Assembly: GCA_003290165.1 (NCBI GenBank)
Contig: QNQO01008316.1
Coordinates: forward strand, 186,001-250,000
Length of the DNA stretch: 64,000 nt
DNA from: Berberis thunbergii
Taxonomy: Eukaryota > Streptophyta > Magnoliopsida > Ranunculales > Berberidaceae
Reading direction: 5' to 3'
The notes under the pieces were generated by a model, which searched no databases, was not told the origin of the DNA, and worked only from the letters and a program-made list of their open reading frames with translations. Positions 1-13,100 of the stretch are shown here, one piece after another. The first letter of the stretch is position 1, and every line of letters starts with the position of its first letter. The translations under genes were made by a program, and so were the position numbers.

Positions 1-1410
1 ATATTGTTATTAGTGTCATTTAGAGGACTTGAAAAGTACATGGTGTTATAATATTAGTTCCAGTATCTGTTGTGATTATGCATATTTTACTGTAACAATG
101 CTTTGATACAACATATAAAGCTTGCGAATTGTGTAAGCAAGACGAGAAGAATATATAGCTTTCTTGAGGTATTTGATTAAATAATTAACTTCACCAAATA
201 CGACTACAAAGTTCACCTTTAGACGATAGTTGACAAGGCATGGAAGCTCAAAAACTCCTTACAGATCCTATCTTAGCTTTGAACAATAACATGGCAGATT
301 CTGCAAACATGTTATCAAGTGCAGGTGAAATATTGTAGTGATTTTTTTTCCTATTTGATCACCTCATCTTTCAAAGTTAACGTTATCAGCTTCAAAGTTG
401 GTCCACTGGAAAATCTTGTGGCAGTTTAGGCATGTCCCATGCTCATTTGCTCCTTTTAGAATTTGCTTGTGATGTCCTCAGTATCTCTCAGATACTATGT
501 TTAGATTGAGAAGTAGTTGCTCCATGGTGGGCTTGGTCTCATGTTCCATGCGGTATGCCATGAAACTTGATTACGTAGAGGTGTTTGCCACGACTGGATA
601 TTGGTCAAGGTTTTTTACGAGCATCTCCAACAATGAGATTAAAAATACAAAAATCATCCCCAAAGATCAAAGTTGTCTCCGTGAAAGCCTTGTCTTGCTT
701 TATTGTTAGATACACGCTTTCTGTTTTACCCTAGTGTGCCTTTGCCCCAATTGAAATCCTAAATATAGATCATTGACCTGATGCAAGCAAGAAGTATATG
801 ATGCTCATTCTACCAATCAAGCAAGTTAGAGAGCAAGTGGACTTTACAACTGTTTTATTTGGAAATGAAAGCTGAAGTTCTGATGAGTACTGATGGGCGA
901 CCTCAGGTACTTGTGCAAGTTCTGAGAAATATGCTTCCTTGTATTTAATTGACTTCTTTCGAATTTGTTTAGACAGATAGCAGTGTGCTGGCAATTATTG
1001 TTTATTTACCTAGCTCATAGTACCTATATATTCTTGATTGTTTCTGACGTACATTATTTGCAAGGGATGGCTAGAGGAACCACTCTTCCAAATATTTTCT
1101 TTGCATCTCTTTTTGCGTTGGCAAACTAATACCCTCTGTTTTGGTTTTGGATGACAAAAGGATAGAATTGACTCTATTCAGTTTGATGTATGTATTTGTT
1201 GCAGGTTTGGCCCAGTTCAAAAAAATTTCCATATTCGGTTTCATTTCCTGTTTTCCTATCTCTTGGGGAGGTGAATTTTCATACAATGCCACAACAAACA
1301 GTTGAGACTTCAATCATATGGCACTTTGATCCTATCCCTATTCAATCTATCTGCAAAAGATTAAGCAATTGTTTCCGAGTCACCCACTTTGTAGCATGGC
1401 AGTGGCCAAT
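1..1410. other. No gene recognised
   Basis: AT-rich sequence with only short, uninformative open frames on both strands. I see no conserved protein motif, no RNA gene and no transposon ends here. It could be an intron, UTR or intergenic DNA of a gene lying to the left of the window. Confidence 0.4.
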
Positions 1411-1514
1411 GAGGTACCAGCTTAGTGGTAGACTTGTGGCGGATGGAATCACAAGTCCAGGGTTCGAACCCTGCCGGTGGCATTTGCGATAGGAGGGAAA
1501 AAAAAAAACAAAAG
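1411..1514 (+). mobile_element. tRNA-derived SINE
   Basis: An internal RNA polymerase III promoter is visible: an A-box-like AGCTTAGTGGTA at about 1419-1430 and a perfect B box GGTTCGAACCC at 1461-1471, spaced as in a tRNA. The would-be acceptor ends (GGTACCA and CGGTGGC) pair only partly, so this is a tRNA relic rather than a working tRNA gene. An A-rich stretch follows at 1497-1514, as expected for a SINE tail. No clear target-site duplication was found, so the 3' limit is approximate. Confidence 0.65.
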
Positions 1515-1946
1515 TTGCAGGGAGGTTATGCTGGTAAGAGGAACATATGCGTTGATGGATACCGATGCTCTCAAAATCGATTTATCGGTTTCTTGCAATG
1601 TGTCCATCCAGTATCCCTTGAATTTTATATAGCTTGATGCTAAGCTCTTGTAGGAAACTACACAAAATTTTTAGCTCCCCCTAAGCTTGAGCTGACCATC
1701 AATGTTGTCGGAGTTTCAAAAATGATAAATAGGATCCCACGTAGACGAGTTTGTGATATAAATTTGAATGAAATGGTGCATAAAATTTAGGACCCTCTCA
1801 TGCCTTCTAAAATCTCGACTTTTGTTAGGAAAGTGGTCAATCGACACATTCCGGCTGATTGTTGTGTTAAAGTGTGCAAGGTAGGACCTTGCATCGAGGT
1901 CTAACTGTTGTTTGAGTCCTCAAGTGGTGGCAAGGTTTTGGCAACA
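1515..1946. other. No gene recognised
   Basis: Spacer between the SINE and the hAT element. No open frame of interest and no recognisable repeat ends. Confidence 0.35.
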
Positions 1947-2160
1947 CTTCAAACTAGGAGTGGGCATTTCAGACCGAAAACCCGGACCGAACCGATAATC
2001 AAACCGAACCGACAATCGGACCGACCGGGTTGGTTCGGATCGGTTTTTATTTATTATTAAATATTCGGTCTTAAAACCCGGCCCGGATATGAATAAAAAC
2101 CCTCAAAAACATTAGTAAGGCCCAAATTCTAAGGCCCTCCATAAAAACCAATTTCTTCAA

Positions 2161-2529
2161 TCAATATCCGTCGAGATGTGACCTGTCTTGCAACTCAACT
2201 ATGCAATCAATATCCTCAATGACAAGTATTGATCGATTTGCTGTAGAAACCAACAATCTTCGAAGTTTTGTATTGCTGTAAAGATTTGCAAGCTCGAGAT
2301 CATATATATTGAAATTGAGATAATTGGTCGTGACAGCAATCAAGCTTGACTTTTCAGTCCCAGGAGGACCATATAGTAGGTACCCACGTTTCCAAGTTTT
2401 GCCTACTATTTTATAGAATTTTCTCCTCCTCACAAACCTATCTAAATCTTCCAACAATGTGTTCTTCAGCTTCGAATCCATGGCCGCTGTGTCAAATGTT
2501 GCTGGGTGGTTGCCGCCCAAACCTCTCAA
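2161..2529 (-). pseudogene. BCS1-type AAA-ATPase fragment
   Basis: The 122-residue frame matches the start of the AAA domain of the plant BCS1-like ATPase family (mitochondrial or ER membrane AAA proteins, usually about 450-520 residues). Visible landmarks are the FDT.AMD lead-in (residues 12-18), a Walker A motif read as GPPGTEKSS (54-62) where the family has GPPGTGKSS, and a Walker B motif ILVIEDIDC (101-109). The N-terminal membrane segment, BCS1-specific domain, sensor and C-terminal half are absent. The glycine-to-glutamate change in the P-loop would be expected to disrupt ATP binding. The fragment lies wholly inside a hAT element, so I read it as captured host sequence and not as a gene in its native place. 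Family assignment is strong; which paralogue was captured is not known. Confidence 0.85.
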
Positions 2530-2745
2530 CAGATCTCGTTGTCAAATTAGATCTCGCCGTCAAACCCTCTCCTCAGATCTCGTTATCCTCTCCACTGATC
2601 TCGCTATCTCTCTACAGATCTCAGATCTCGCTGTCAAAGCCTCTCCTTAGATCTCGCCATCAAAGCCTCTCCTCGAATCTTGCTATCCTCTCCACCGATA
2701 TCGTTACCTCTCTACAGATCTCAGATCTCGCTATCCTTAGGCTAT
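2520..2745. repeat. AGATCTCG-rich degenerate tandem repeat
   Basis: The motif AGATCTCG recurs about ten times in an irregular pyrimidine-rich array (CTCTCC, CTCTACAG between copies). It sits directly 5' of the captured ATPase fragment within the hAT element. It is probably low-complexity amplification inside the transposon. Confidence 0.6.
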
Positions 2746-2958
2746 TTGAGTTATCAAAGAAATTGAATACAAATTTTTTTTGCAAAAAAAAAAAAAAAAC
2801 AGTTTGGCCTTTAGACCGAGACCGACCCGAAATTCGGTTAACCGGCCCAACTCGGTCCGGTCTCGGGCCTCGGAATTTCGGGCTTACAAATATCGGTCTG
2901 GGCTTCGATTTTTAATTTTCAAGCCGGTTACCCGAACCTGCCCAGCCCTACTTCAAAC

Positions 2959-3775
2959 TGATTTTTGGAGTACATTTGCGAAGGTCTAATGAAGTGTATA
3001 CACTTCCTACTTTTTATCCTATGCGAAGTTTGGATCCAAGGAAACCAGAGAAGATATGAAGGTAAGGGATATGAAGTTCAAACTAAAACGATTAGATGAC
3101 AGAAGGGTTATTAGTTTAATATTAAAGCTAGTGAAAACAAATTAATTACCAATTTCAGTGTTTTACTGGGCTTTTCCCATTTGACGCGAAGTTTCTAACC
3201 CTAAACTAGAAGAAGGTTTCCAAATGATATTTTGGGAAACTCAGTTTCCTTAATAGAATATAATTCAGACAATTGGTTCGTGTAAGTCGTCCAATGTATA
3301 TAATTGCTAGTTCATCAAGTGTTCAACATCCATGTTTTGTTATTACAAGCAGAAACCAAACCAACGAGATAAATAATCACCGTCTGTGAATCTTCTCCTG
3401 CAAGAGTTCTTTCTTGTGACATCACCATGAAACTCTATGTGGATGACATGAATGGTATCAGAAAACCATACTTCCTTTCCAAAACCCAACGCCATCAGTT
3501 ACCTCTTCAACAACAGCATCTAAACCAGAAGAAACAACCATTTTCCAGACCTTATATCTCCCATGACTCCTCTTACAAACGAGAGCTGAAAGAGATTCTG
3601 GAGTCGAAATCAGGGTTGGAAGTGCAAAGAACGAGAAGGAGATGGATGCAGCAAATCTGCATGCCAACAGTTAGATAGAGATGCCACTAAACAACAATAA
3701 CTAGGAGGAACCAAGAAACCAAAAAAACAAGTCATAAAACCTAGCGACAAGTTTAGGTTTTTGTTTGATTGAGAA
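2959..3775. other. No gene recognised
   Basis: Contains an 83-codon open frame on the plus strand from 3427 (basic and glutamine-rich, starting MKLYVDDMNG). It resembles nothing I know and has no supporting splice or promoter context. I do not call it a gene. Confidence 0.3.
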
Positions 3776-3965
3776 TGTTGGAGATGTGGCTCGATTTGAG
3801 CGTGCAATTAGTTTCACATGGGTTAAAAAGTAGCATCGTGTGAAGTTAATAGGAATTGGACATGTCTCTCATTAGCAACGATGCCTTTTAGGAGCGGTAG
3901 AGCCCAATCAGTAAAAACCTGACACCTGGGAGTCGCGGACAACATCATTGCTTGAGACATGTGTA
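3776..3965 (+). repeat. Dispersed copy of an LTR-like repeat
   Basis: This segment (GTTGGAGATGTGGCTCGATT, then CAATTAGT..CACATGGGTTA, then CTGGGAGTCG, then GCTTGAGACATGT) recurs in diverged form at about 5542-5710 and 5889-6065. The motif TTAGTCCCACATGGGTTA in the other copies is common in LTR-type plant repeats. No flanking target duplication was seen, so only membership of the repeat family is claimed. Confidence 0.55.
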
Positions 3966-4258
3966 AGGGAAATACCTGCAGGAACAATTAGTCCAAAACA
4001 CCAACTGATGCAAATAATTCCAAACACAAGTCCTAGACCTAATTAGTGCTAGTGAATGGCTAAAATCGCTATGCAAGTAAGAAACAAACAACAAGCAATA
4101 TGCAGAAGAAAAAAATGACATCGAGATTTACGTGGTTTGATTTTGCTTATTCCACAGACGGCGACTCTAAAACTATGTTATTGATATGGAAACACTTACT
4201 TGAAGATTACAACGTTATCAAGCAACGATCCTTGAGATTACTCAATCTCAAGCCAACA
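3966..4258. other. Probable retroelement remnant
   Basis: The stretch around GAGATTTACGTGG (about 4121-4133), followed by a TTGATT-type region and ACGGCGACTC, resembles the LTR or untranslated leader of plant Ty1/copia-like elements. No coding capacity survives. This is a weak call based on motif resemblance only. Confidence 0.3.
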
Positions 4259-4863
4259 ATAGGCGTTAGAGAAACGCCCAAATTAATGGTTGGGCGGGGT
4301 GGAAAATCAGGTAGGCGCCTAGGCAGGTTCTGGGCGGAGTCTAGGCAATCTAGGCATGTTTTTTTTAATAAGACTAGTTGTGTTCTTATTTTATTTTTTC
4401 TTTATTCTTTTTTAGAAAGAAACAATTTAATTATTTTTTATTCAGTATATGTCTGAATGTCGCAAATGATGATTACTTAATCGAATTCTCAAATGATCTG
4501 CCGGTACCAATTTTAGTAATGTAGATTTTATCAAACATGATTGAGATCATTCATGCAATTTGAAGAAAAATAAAAGACTATATTTGAATATTTGTCCACA
4601 AATTCAACTTTGTATAAAGTACCCATCATGACCAATTTCAGTCATTTGAATTTTAATAAATTTTGTTCATGATTGTTAATTTTTTATGTTTATAAATTTT
4701 GCATATGTATTTTGGCATTAAATTGGATGTAATTAATAAGGTATTATGCTTAACTTTTGTAAATTATTAATTTTATAATACAAAAACCTAAAACCTCCTA
4801 GGCCCCAGGGCACTAGGCACGTGCTCGCCGCTCACCCACCACTTAACGCTTTTTAGAACACTA
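4259..4863. mobile_element. hAT MITE, left end missing (family copy 1)
   Basis: The body matches two complete copies at 33604-34200 and 44100-44720. It has GC-rich ends (GGCGCCTAGGCAGG, CTAGGCCCCAGGGC) around an AT-rich core. The right end TTTTTAGAACACT is intact. The left end begins inside the element (AGGCGTTAGAGAAACGCCC) and lacks the terminal CAGTGTTCTAAAAA, so no target-site duplication can be paired. Non-coding and non-autonomous. Confidence 0.7.
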
Positions 4864-5352
4864 TCACCAAGTAACAAGAGTCTCTTCCCAGTCTTCCTCC
4901 CTACAATGGAAGTAGAACCCCAAAAGGAACTTCGAAGATTTGACGAAACTCGCAAGTGAAGGACACCTGAAATCACCTGATTCTAATCCTTCTACTTGGC
5001 TATTGTTTCACGTTGCACACACACTGAATCACACCGAACTCGCAGCATGTTTCACGCCCTTATCACAACCTATTTCATGTCGTACTCACGCCGCACTGCT
5101 GCTCTGTTTCAGCGTTGTATTTGCTCAATTTGACGTTGTGTTGCTACTGCGTTGCACGTTGTACTTTCTTGTATTAATGACGTTGTATGTGTTGTATTTT
5201 GAAAAGAGAATAAGGAGTTTGAGTCCTTGCTCCCTTAAGAGCCAACCCATGTTGATACAACAAAGGACTTTGGATCCATGTCCAACAAAAGAATTTGAAT
5301 CCTTTCCAACCAAGGATTTTGAATCCTTAAGGATTCAAAGTCCTTGTCTCAC
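4864..5352. other. No gene recognised
   Basis: One plus-strand open frame runs through the region but shows no conserved motif. A perfect 18-bp palindrome TGAATCCTTAAGGATTCA lies at 5320-5337 with further AAGGATT/AATCCTT repeats around it, a local hairpin of unknown meaning. Confidence 0.35.
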
Positions 5353-6092
5353 AACATGTCCATTGGCCAACAATATTCTCATCATGTGCATGTTGTGAGG
5401 TAGTTCGAAGGGGTTTAGCTCTCTTCACCCTCAGACCTAACAATTGGTAGAAGAGCAATGGGTTTGGTGAGTTGGAAGTGCATGATAGCACGCAGAGTTA
5501 GAGCTTATCTCGGGTAGACTCAAGTCTCGCCAAGGTGGAGATTGATGGAGATGCGGCTTAATTTGAGCATGCAATTAGTCCCACATGGGTTAAGGAGTCC
5601 CATCGTGTGAAGTTGACAAGATGGCGCATCTCTTACTAGCAACGAGGCCTTGGGTGGTATAGCCAATTAGTAAAAACCCCATAGCCGAGAGTCCTTGCTT
5701 GAGACATGTCCATTGGTTGGCCGACAATCTCGTGTGCATGCAGTGAGGTGGTTCTAAGGGCTTTGTTCTCTTCCCTCGAACCTAAAAAGTGGTAACATAG
5801 TCGATAACTTGGCGAGTTGGAAGTATAGGATAACACGTTGAGGAGAAGTTTATTTCAGGTAAAATCGAGTCGAGCCAAGGTGAAGATTGTTGGAAATATA
5901 GCTTGGGATTTGAGCGTGCAATTAGTCCCACATGGGTTAAGGAGTCACATTGGGTGAAGTTAATAAGAATTGGGTGTGTCCCTCAGTAGCAACGAGGCCT
6001 TTTGGGGCGGTAGATCCCAACTAATAAAACCCACGCACCTGGGAGTCGTTGATTGAGACATGTCTGTTGGCCGACAATATCGTTGCTTGAGA
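5353..6092 (+). repeat. About 350-bp tandem repeat, two units plus a partial third
   Basis: Units begin with CATGTCCATTGGCCAACAAT (5354), CATGTCCATTGGTTGGCCGA (about 5705) and CATGTCTGTTGGCCGACAAT (about 6059). Each unit contains the LTR-like segment also found at 3776-3965. Period is about 350 bp with moderate divergence. The array stops at the first recognisable residue of the PRP28 pseudogene. Confidence 0.6.
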
Positions 6093-6094
6093 TA

Positions 6095-8262
<2,168 letters not shown>

Positions 8263-9150
8263 AATAAGAACAGCTCATTGATAGAGGAGGGTTTATAGTC
8301 TGCTTTTTTTTTTTTCCTTTGTTATTGCTGTTGATAGTGATAAGTGTTTTTACCCATGTCTGTGATACCCCTTGTGAACATATTGAGGCTACCTACGTTA
8401 TGTATCTACCTTATCCAATTCTTACCTGATATTTTTCTAAAATTCACCTACAACATACGCAGTTTTATGGGGACTTAAAATAGTCACCTGCAATATACAA
8501 ATAACAGCATACAAAAGTTTTGAGCACATACACATACTTCCAAACAAAAATAACATGTTCGATCAATCGATCCAGTTGGTTTATTTGAGAAATCATAAAC
8601 TACTTGATCAAACAACAAATCCCTTCATGGGTATTCTATCATTCATGTTTAGAACAAGTCCAAATCACCCAAATGTGCTTAATCAATGCTATATATTACG
8701 AACAACAAAATCAATTTGACATTGATAAAGTAGTGTCGTGTATGTGCAATATATAAATATGATCTAGTATGTATAGGGTAGCATCATCAATTAATTGCAT
8801 TCTGGAATATATATCAACTTGGATTTTTCGGGATGCAATGATTAATATCCAAGTTGAGCTTTAACACGTCTAGGATCCTCGTCATATTAAAATGAATTGG
8901 GTTTTATATAGTTGTAGCCTAACATAGTCCTGGTTATGGCACAAGTCATGACCATAATGCCACAATCCTGCAACAATTTTGCTCAGTCTCTGACATCGTG
9001 TAAATGGGTGTGAATCTGAAAACCCTCCCTATTTCCACTTGCTTTTCATATTTTGTAAACTATAACACAAAACATTGCCCGATGCAATAATTTTGAGCCA
9101 AAAGAAAAAAGAAACCCAAGTCTTTGAATTTGGCATTCGAGGCTAATGAT
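8263..9150. other. No gene recognised
   Basis: The first bases may be the 3'UTR of the PRP28 retrocopy (a T-rich run at about 8305-8318). The rest is AT-rich without motifs, open frames of note or repeat ends. Confidence 0.35.
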
Positions 9151-9158
9151 CTTGAGCC

Positions 9159-9398
9159 TTGCGATCCATATGTTCATCTTCTGCATTTATATGGAGACAA
9201 CATAATCCACACATCTTCCATGACAAACACAAGTCTTTGGTGCAGCTGGCTAGAGAGATCAAAGGGTTGGTTTCGAAATGGGAGTCATTCTCTCAGGACG
9301 TGATTGGGTGGGCAAACTTGCTAGCTAATCAGTGTATTGAGCCCTTTGTTTCTGCGCCTGTTATATGTGTGTGTTCTTGTGAAAGGAGTATGTACTAG
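9159..9398 (+). pseudogene. LINE reverse-transcriptase tail remnant
   Basis: The open frame reads FIWRQHNPHIFHDKHKSL followed by a REIKGLVSKW segment. That is the pattern of the zinc-binding RT-associated tail (zf-RVT, IWKERN...IF) at the C terminus of plant L1-type ORF2 proteins. Only about 60 residues survive and the upstream polymerase is not present. Assignment rests on motif resemblance. Confidence 0.5.
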
Positions 9399-9399
9399 T

Positions 9400-10174
9400 G
9401 TAATATCAGTAGTAGTTTAAAAGCCTTTCTTGGGAGATACTAAATTTAAGCCTTTCCCAATTTCGGTAGCTACTAAATTTGTGGATGTGCAAATATTATA
9501 TGAAATATGAAACGTAGGATGAATCTATGCACGACAAATGAGCGGCCATGATGGGCTAGGCAATTATCTGTCTTGTCACAAGTATAAAGTCAAGAGACCC
9601 ACCAACATTCCTACCAGAGATAATATGAAAAGAAAAATCCTGCAACCATAATATGACCACAAAAATTTGGTTATTTTGTATGATAGGGTTCTCTATCTGA
9701 CGCAGGGATAATATGTATATCAAATCTTCCGTTTATGAGAATCCAAGACCATGTGACAAATTTTTCGGTTAAGGTGCTGCAGAAAACTCTGCAACTAAAA
9801 TTGACTGTCAGATAATTTGGAGTCCTTGATCGTATTAATTTGCATTCACAATACATCTACCATCAGAAACTTAATTCTATCTCATCAGGTTGTATTTCAA
9901 CATCCATGGAGTAATCACAAGAACATTAGGTGATCCAAGCATTGCACAGACAGGTCGTAGGGAAGGTTGCTTCAAATTGACACACTCGAAACGAGCAATT
10001 CCCTGGAAAATGATATTAAAAGCTTGCCATATGCCTAATTACTGATAAGGATAAAGAATTTCATTTAAGAAAAGTACAAATTTCAGTGTCTGTGGAACAA
10101 GGGTGACGATTACAATCACAATCTCCATATACAAATGGATTAGGGACCATTATTGCATCCCAAATCTCAAAAAT
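9400..10174. other. 3' flank/UTR of VPS55; no separate gene recognised
   Basis: Downstream of the VPS55 stop codon on the minus strand. A good acceptor (TATCATTTTCCAG, reading leftward, at about 10002-10014) precedes GGAATTGCTCGTTTCGAG. So VPS55 may have a spliced 3'UTR, or another exon may lie here. The short peptide that could be read from it matches nothing I know. Confidence 0.35.
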
Positions 10175-13100
10175 TCAGAACATACTGTACTCAGATTCAT
10201 TGTTCATTTGAATGAAACAAAGTATGGCCAGCACAAAAATTGTAAAGGATGAAAGCTCCATTAGCATGGCTCCCCAACCAATGATGTTGGCATGCTTTAA
10301 GATGATCGGTATGGCAATGCTCCCTACTGCTGAAAACCCAGTCAAGAACTTGGTAGCATTTTCCCAGCTGTTTAAACAGGTGGTCAGGGAAAGAAAAGTT
10401 TACTTCAATACACAATTTCATATTCACAAGAAAATAATTTGCATGACTAAATGAATCAACAAAGATAGGCTAACCTGGTGCTACTTCCGGAATAAAAAGA
10501 TGAGGTATCAGACCCAACGAAAAACAACAAAGGCATGGGAAGAAGTACATACATTAATACTGCAGGAAAATGACATTCCAACGTTACTTCGACAAGTGAA
10601 ACACAAAAAAAGAGCCAGTTAAAAGTAGGATACTTCATATATGTTTTGGATATTAATTGAATGCTTGCACTTCCTGGAACAATCATCTGTTGTCTCCAAG
10701 TGTGGGTGGGATTTCATATAAACATACACTACTAACACTTGAATAAGGTATCCATGTTATCTTTCTATTTTCTATTTATTTATTCTTATGGTGCATTTGA
10801 TTCCAAGCAAAATTTTGTCATGTGAAAAATATAGAAATAAAGAAATAGGAGAGGAAGTGGGAAAAAAAATCTCCTTCTAGAGGTTGAAGATGACTACATG
10901 TTTTGGAAAGAAAAAAATTCTTAGTTCCCCTTGTAAGAAAACATTTTCCACAATTTTGAACAAACCAAGAGGATGGTGATCAACACAACATTCACGTTCT
11001 TCGTTTTTTCTTCCTCTCCTCTCTCACTTGTGGCAAATTGCTTGAGAAATTTTTCCTTAGAATTAAACACAACCTTAATGTAACAAGTTTTTGGAGTAAG
11101 CGCTAGGTAACAACCCTTCTGCTAACAAGAGACTAGAGAAGTGAATATGTAAGGAGAAAGAACAAGGATAACAATGATAAATTACTATTAGTATAATAGC
11201 TTATGTCACAGCAAAATAGATCCTTGTTTTGTTCTAATATAAGTTCCAGTCTAGATCTTTAAACAAAACCCGTTATCCCCGGGATGAATTTCTTTGAAAT
11301 AGTTCATGTGGCACAATAAACTTCTTGTTATTGTTTCAAGGCCATAGGGCTTCCATTTTGTATGTTTCCAGTTTTGTTTTGAATCTTTTCTAAAAGAAAA
11401 ACAAATTCCCATAAGATTAAGGTTAGTTTACGATCCTAGCCATTTGATAGTTACGTACTTTCTTGTAATATTGATTCGGTTACTATTTGCTACAGTTTGA
11501 CGCGCAAACCCCCAATGCATTACATTTGTCGTGGTACAACATACCTGATATGTGACATGACAATCATTCTTAAAGATGATGCCCCAAGTTCCGGAAACAA
11601 TGAGAATCATCAAGAAAGTACCATTTAATTGTTCTTTAACATTTTCTATCCTCAGGAAATCAAAAGGGGTATTTAGGGTAAAGAGTAAATCAATATAAAA
11701 CAGGTATTAAGGCATTCTTCTTCCATGTTCTTGATTAATTGTTTCCGCTTTCCTCAAAAAGTTTTGATCAACACCCCACATTCATTTCCACCGCTCCCCC
11801 ATGAAGAAATCTCATACTGTCATACATAAACAACCTCTACCATTCCACAATTGGAAAAGAATAAATCGTTCAAAGATATAAACCCAAACTATTAAGCCAT
11901 CTCAAGAACTCAAAATTCACAAAGACAACTAAAAAGTTCATATAATCTAAGGCAAAACTTCCTTGGAGAACTCACGGAGCACCACTTATCCACCCAAACC
12001 GCTTTCCACATTCAAGGTTTATCATTCATAAACTCCCCTTTATACTTTGAAACACTCAGTTGCATATGGCTCCATAGGATGGGGAACAACCCTCAACTTT
12101 TTTTTTTTAAGGTAGTCAAAGCGTTGAAGCAAAGGCAAAGAAATGACCCATCTTTCAGCTTTAAGTGAAGCGAGCTTTACGAACAAAAACATAACGTAGT
12201 AAAAAATCAAAATAGAATTTTATAAAATGCAAATAAATGCACTTTACATATATTTAGGCTTTTAAATAGACACCTAAAGTTTGTTATATTAATGATAACT
12301 AGGCATGTAATGCCCTTTATAATTTGCATTGTATTAATGATTAAAATTTCATCCATAATCTTCAATAATTCAATCACCTAATTAAAGTAAGAAATAAATA
12401 ATAAGTAAACAAATTTAAATTTATTTGAAGATGAAAACAAATTTAAATTTATTTGAAGATGATAGAATTAAACTTGCAGATAAACAAAAATTGAAACAAT
12501 GTGATAATTGAAAGCAAATAAATTGACGATAAAGCTGATAAAGGAAATAAAATTATTTGTTCAACCAACCACATTACAATGAACAACCTACGCTCATTTA
12601 CAATTTATATAACTTCTCTAATAAGAAACAAACCCTAAACTTAATAGGAAACAAATGCTCTAATTGGACTATTACTAAGGAGTTCCTATTACAATATAAT
12701 TAATAATACTATTTCTAAGAGAAACTCAAGTAATTAACCTCCCTGGGTTGAAGAAGCTCGTCCTCGAGCTTAAAATCGGAAAAGTTTGATGAGCACAAGC
12801 AACTAGTCACTGAACATAAGGTGAAGTACACTCGAAGTAGTCTATAACCCGAAGCTTGCCACGATACACACTGGCTAATGGCTAAAAACCAATGAACTAA
12901 TCAGAAAGAAACCAAGGTGACGCAAATAACCGGAAGCTGTAAGAAACCTGAGAAGACACATGCGCATAAGCTCGTGCCAAAAAAATTTCTCAATACAAAT
13001 CAACATAATTATCATCACCCACTGTATCTGCCATTGAAAGAACATCCTCTGATTGCTCAAAAATAGGAAATAAGTCACACAAGTCCAATGGCTTACAAGT

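Larger units (their letters stand above)
1955..2950. mobile_element. Non-autonomous hAT element carrying a gene fragment
   Basis: The element is bounded by imperfect terminal inverted repeats, TAGGAGTGGGC on the left and TAGGGCTGGGC read inward from the right. Exact 8-bp direct repeats CTTCAAAC flank it (1947-1954 and 2951-2958). An 8-bp duplication and a TAGGG-type end are hallmarks of the hAT superfamily. The subterminal zones are rich in CGGTTCGGTC-like motifs. No transposase is present, so it must have been mobilised in trans. The centre holds a piece of a host AAA-ATPase gene on the minus strand and an AGATCTCG-rich repeat, making this a Pack-type hAT element. Confidence 0.88.

Noticed and set aside
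1411..1482. A possible intact tRNA gene
   Set aside because: A and B boxes are good but the acceptor stem pairs poorly and an A-rich tail follows, so a SINE head is the better reading.
3427..3678. 83-codon plus-strand open frame beginning MKLYVDDMNG
   Set aside because: No homology, domain or splice context that I can recognise. A similar-length frame on the opposite strand suggests chance.
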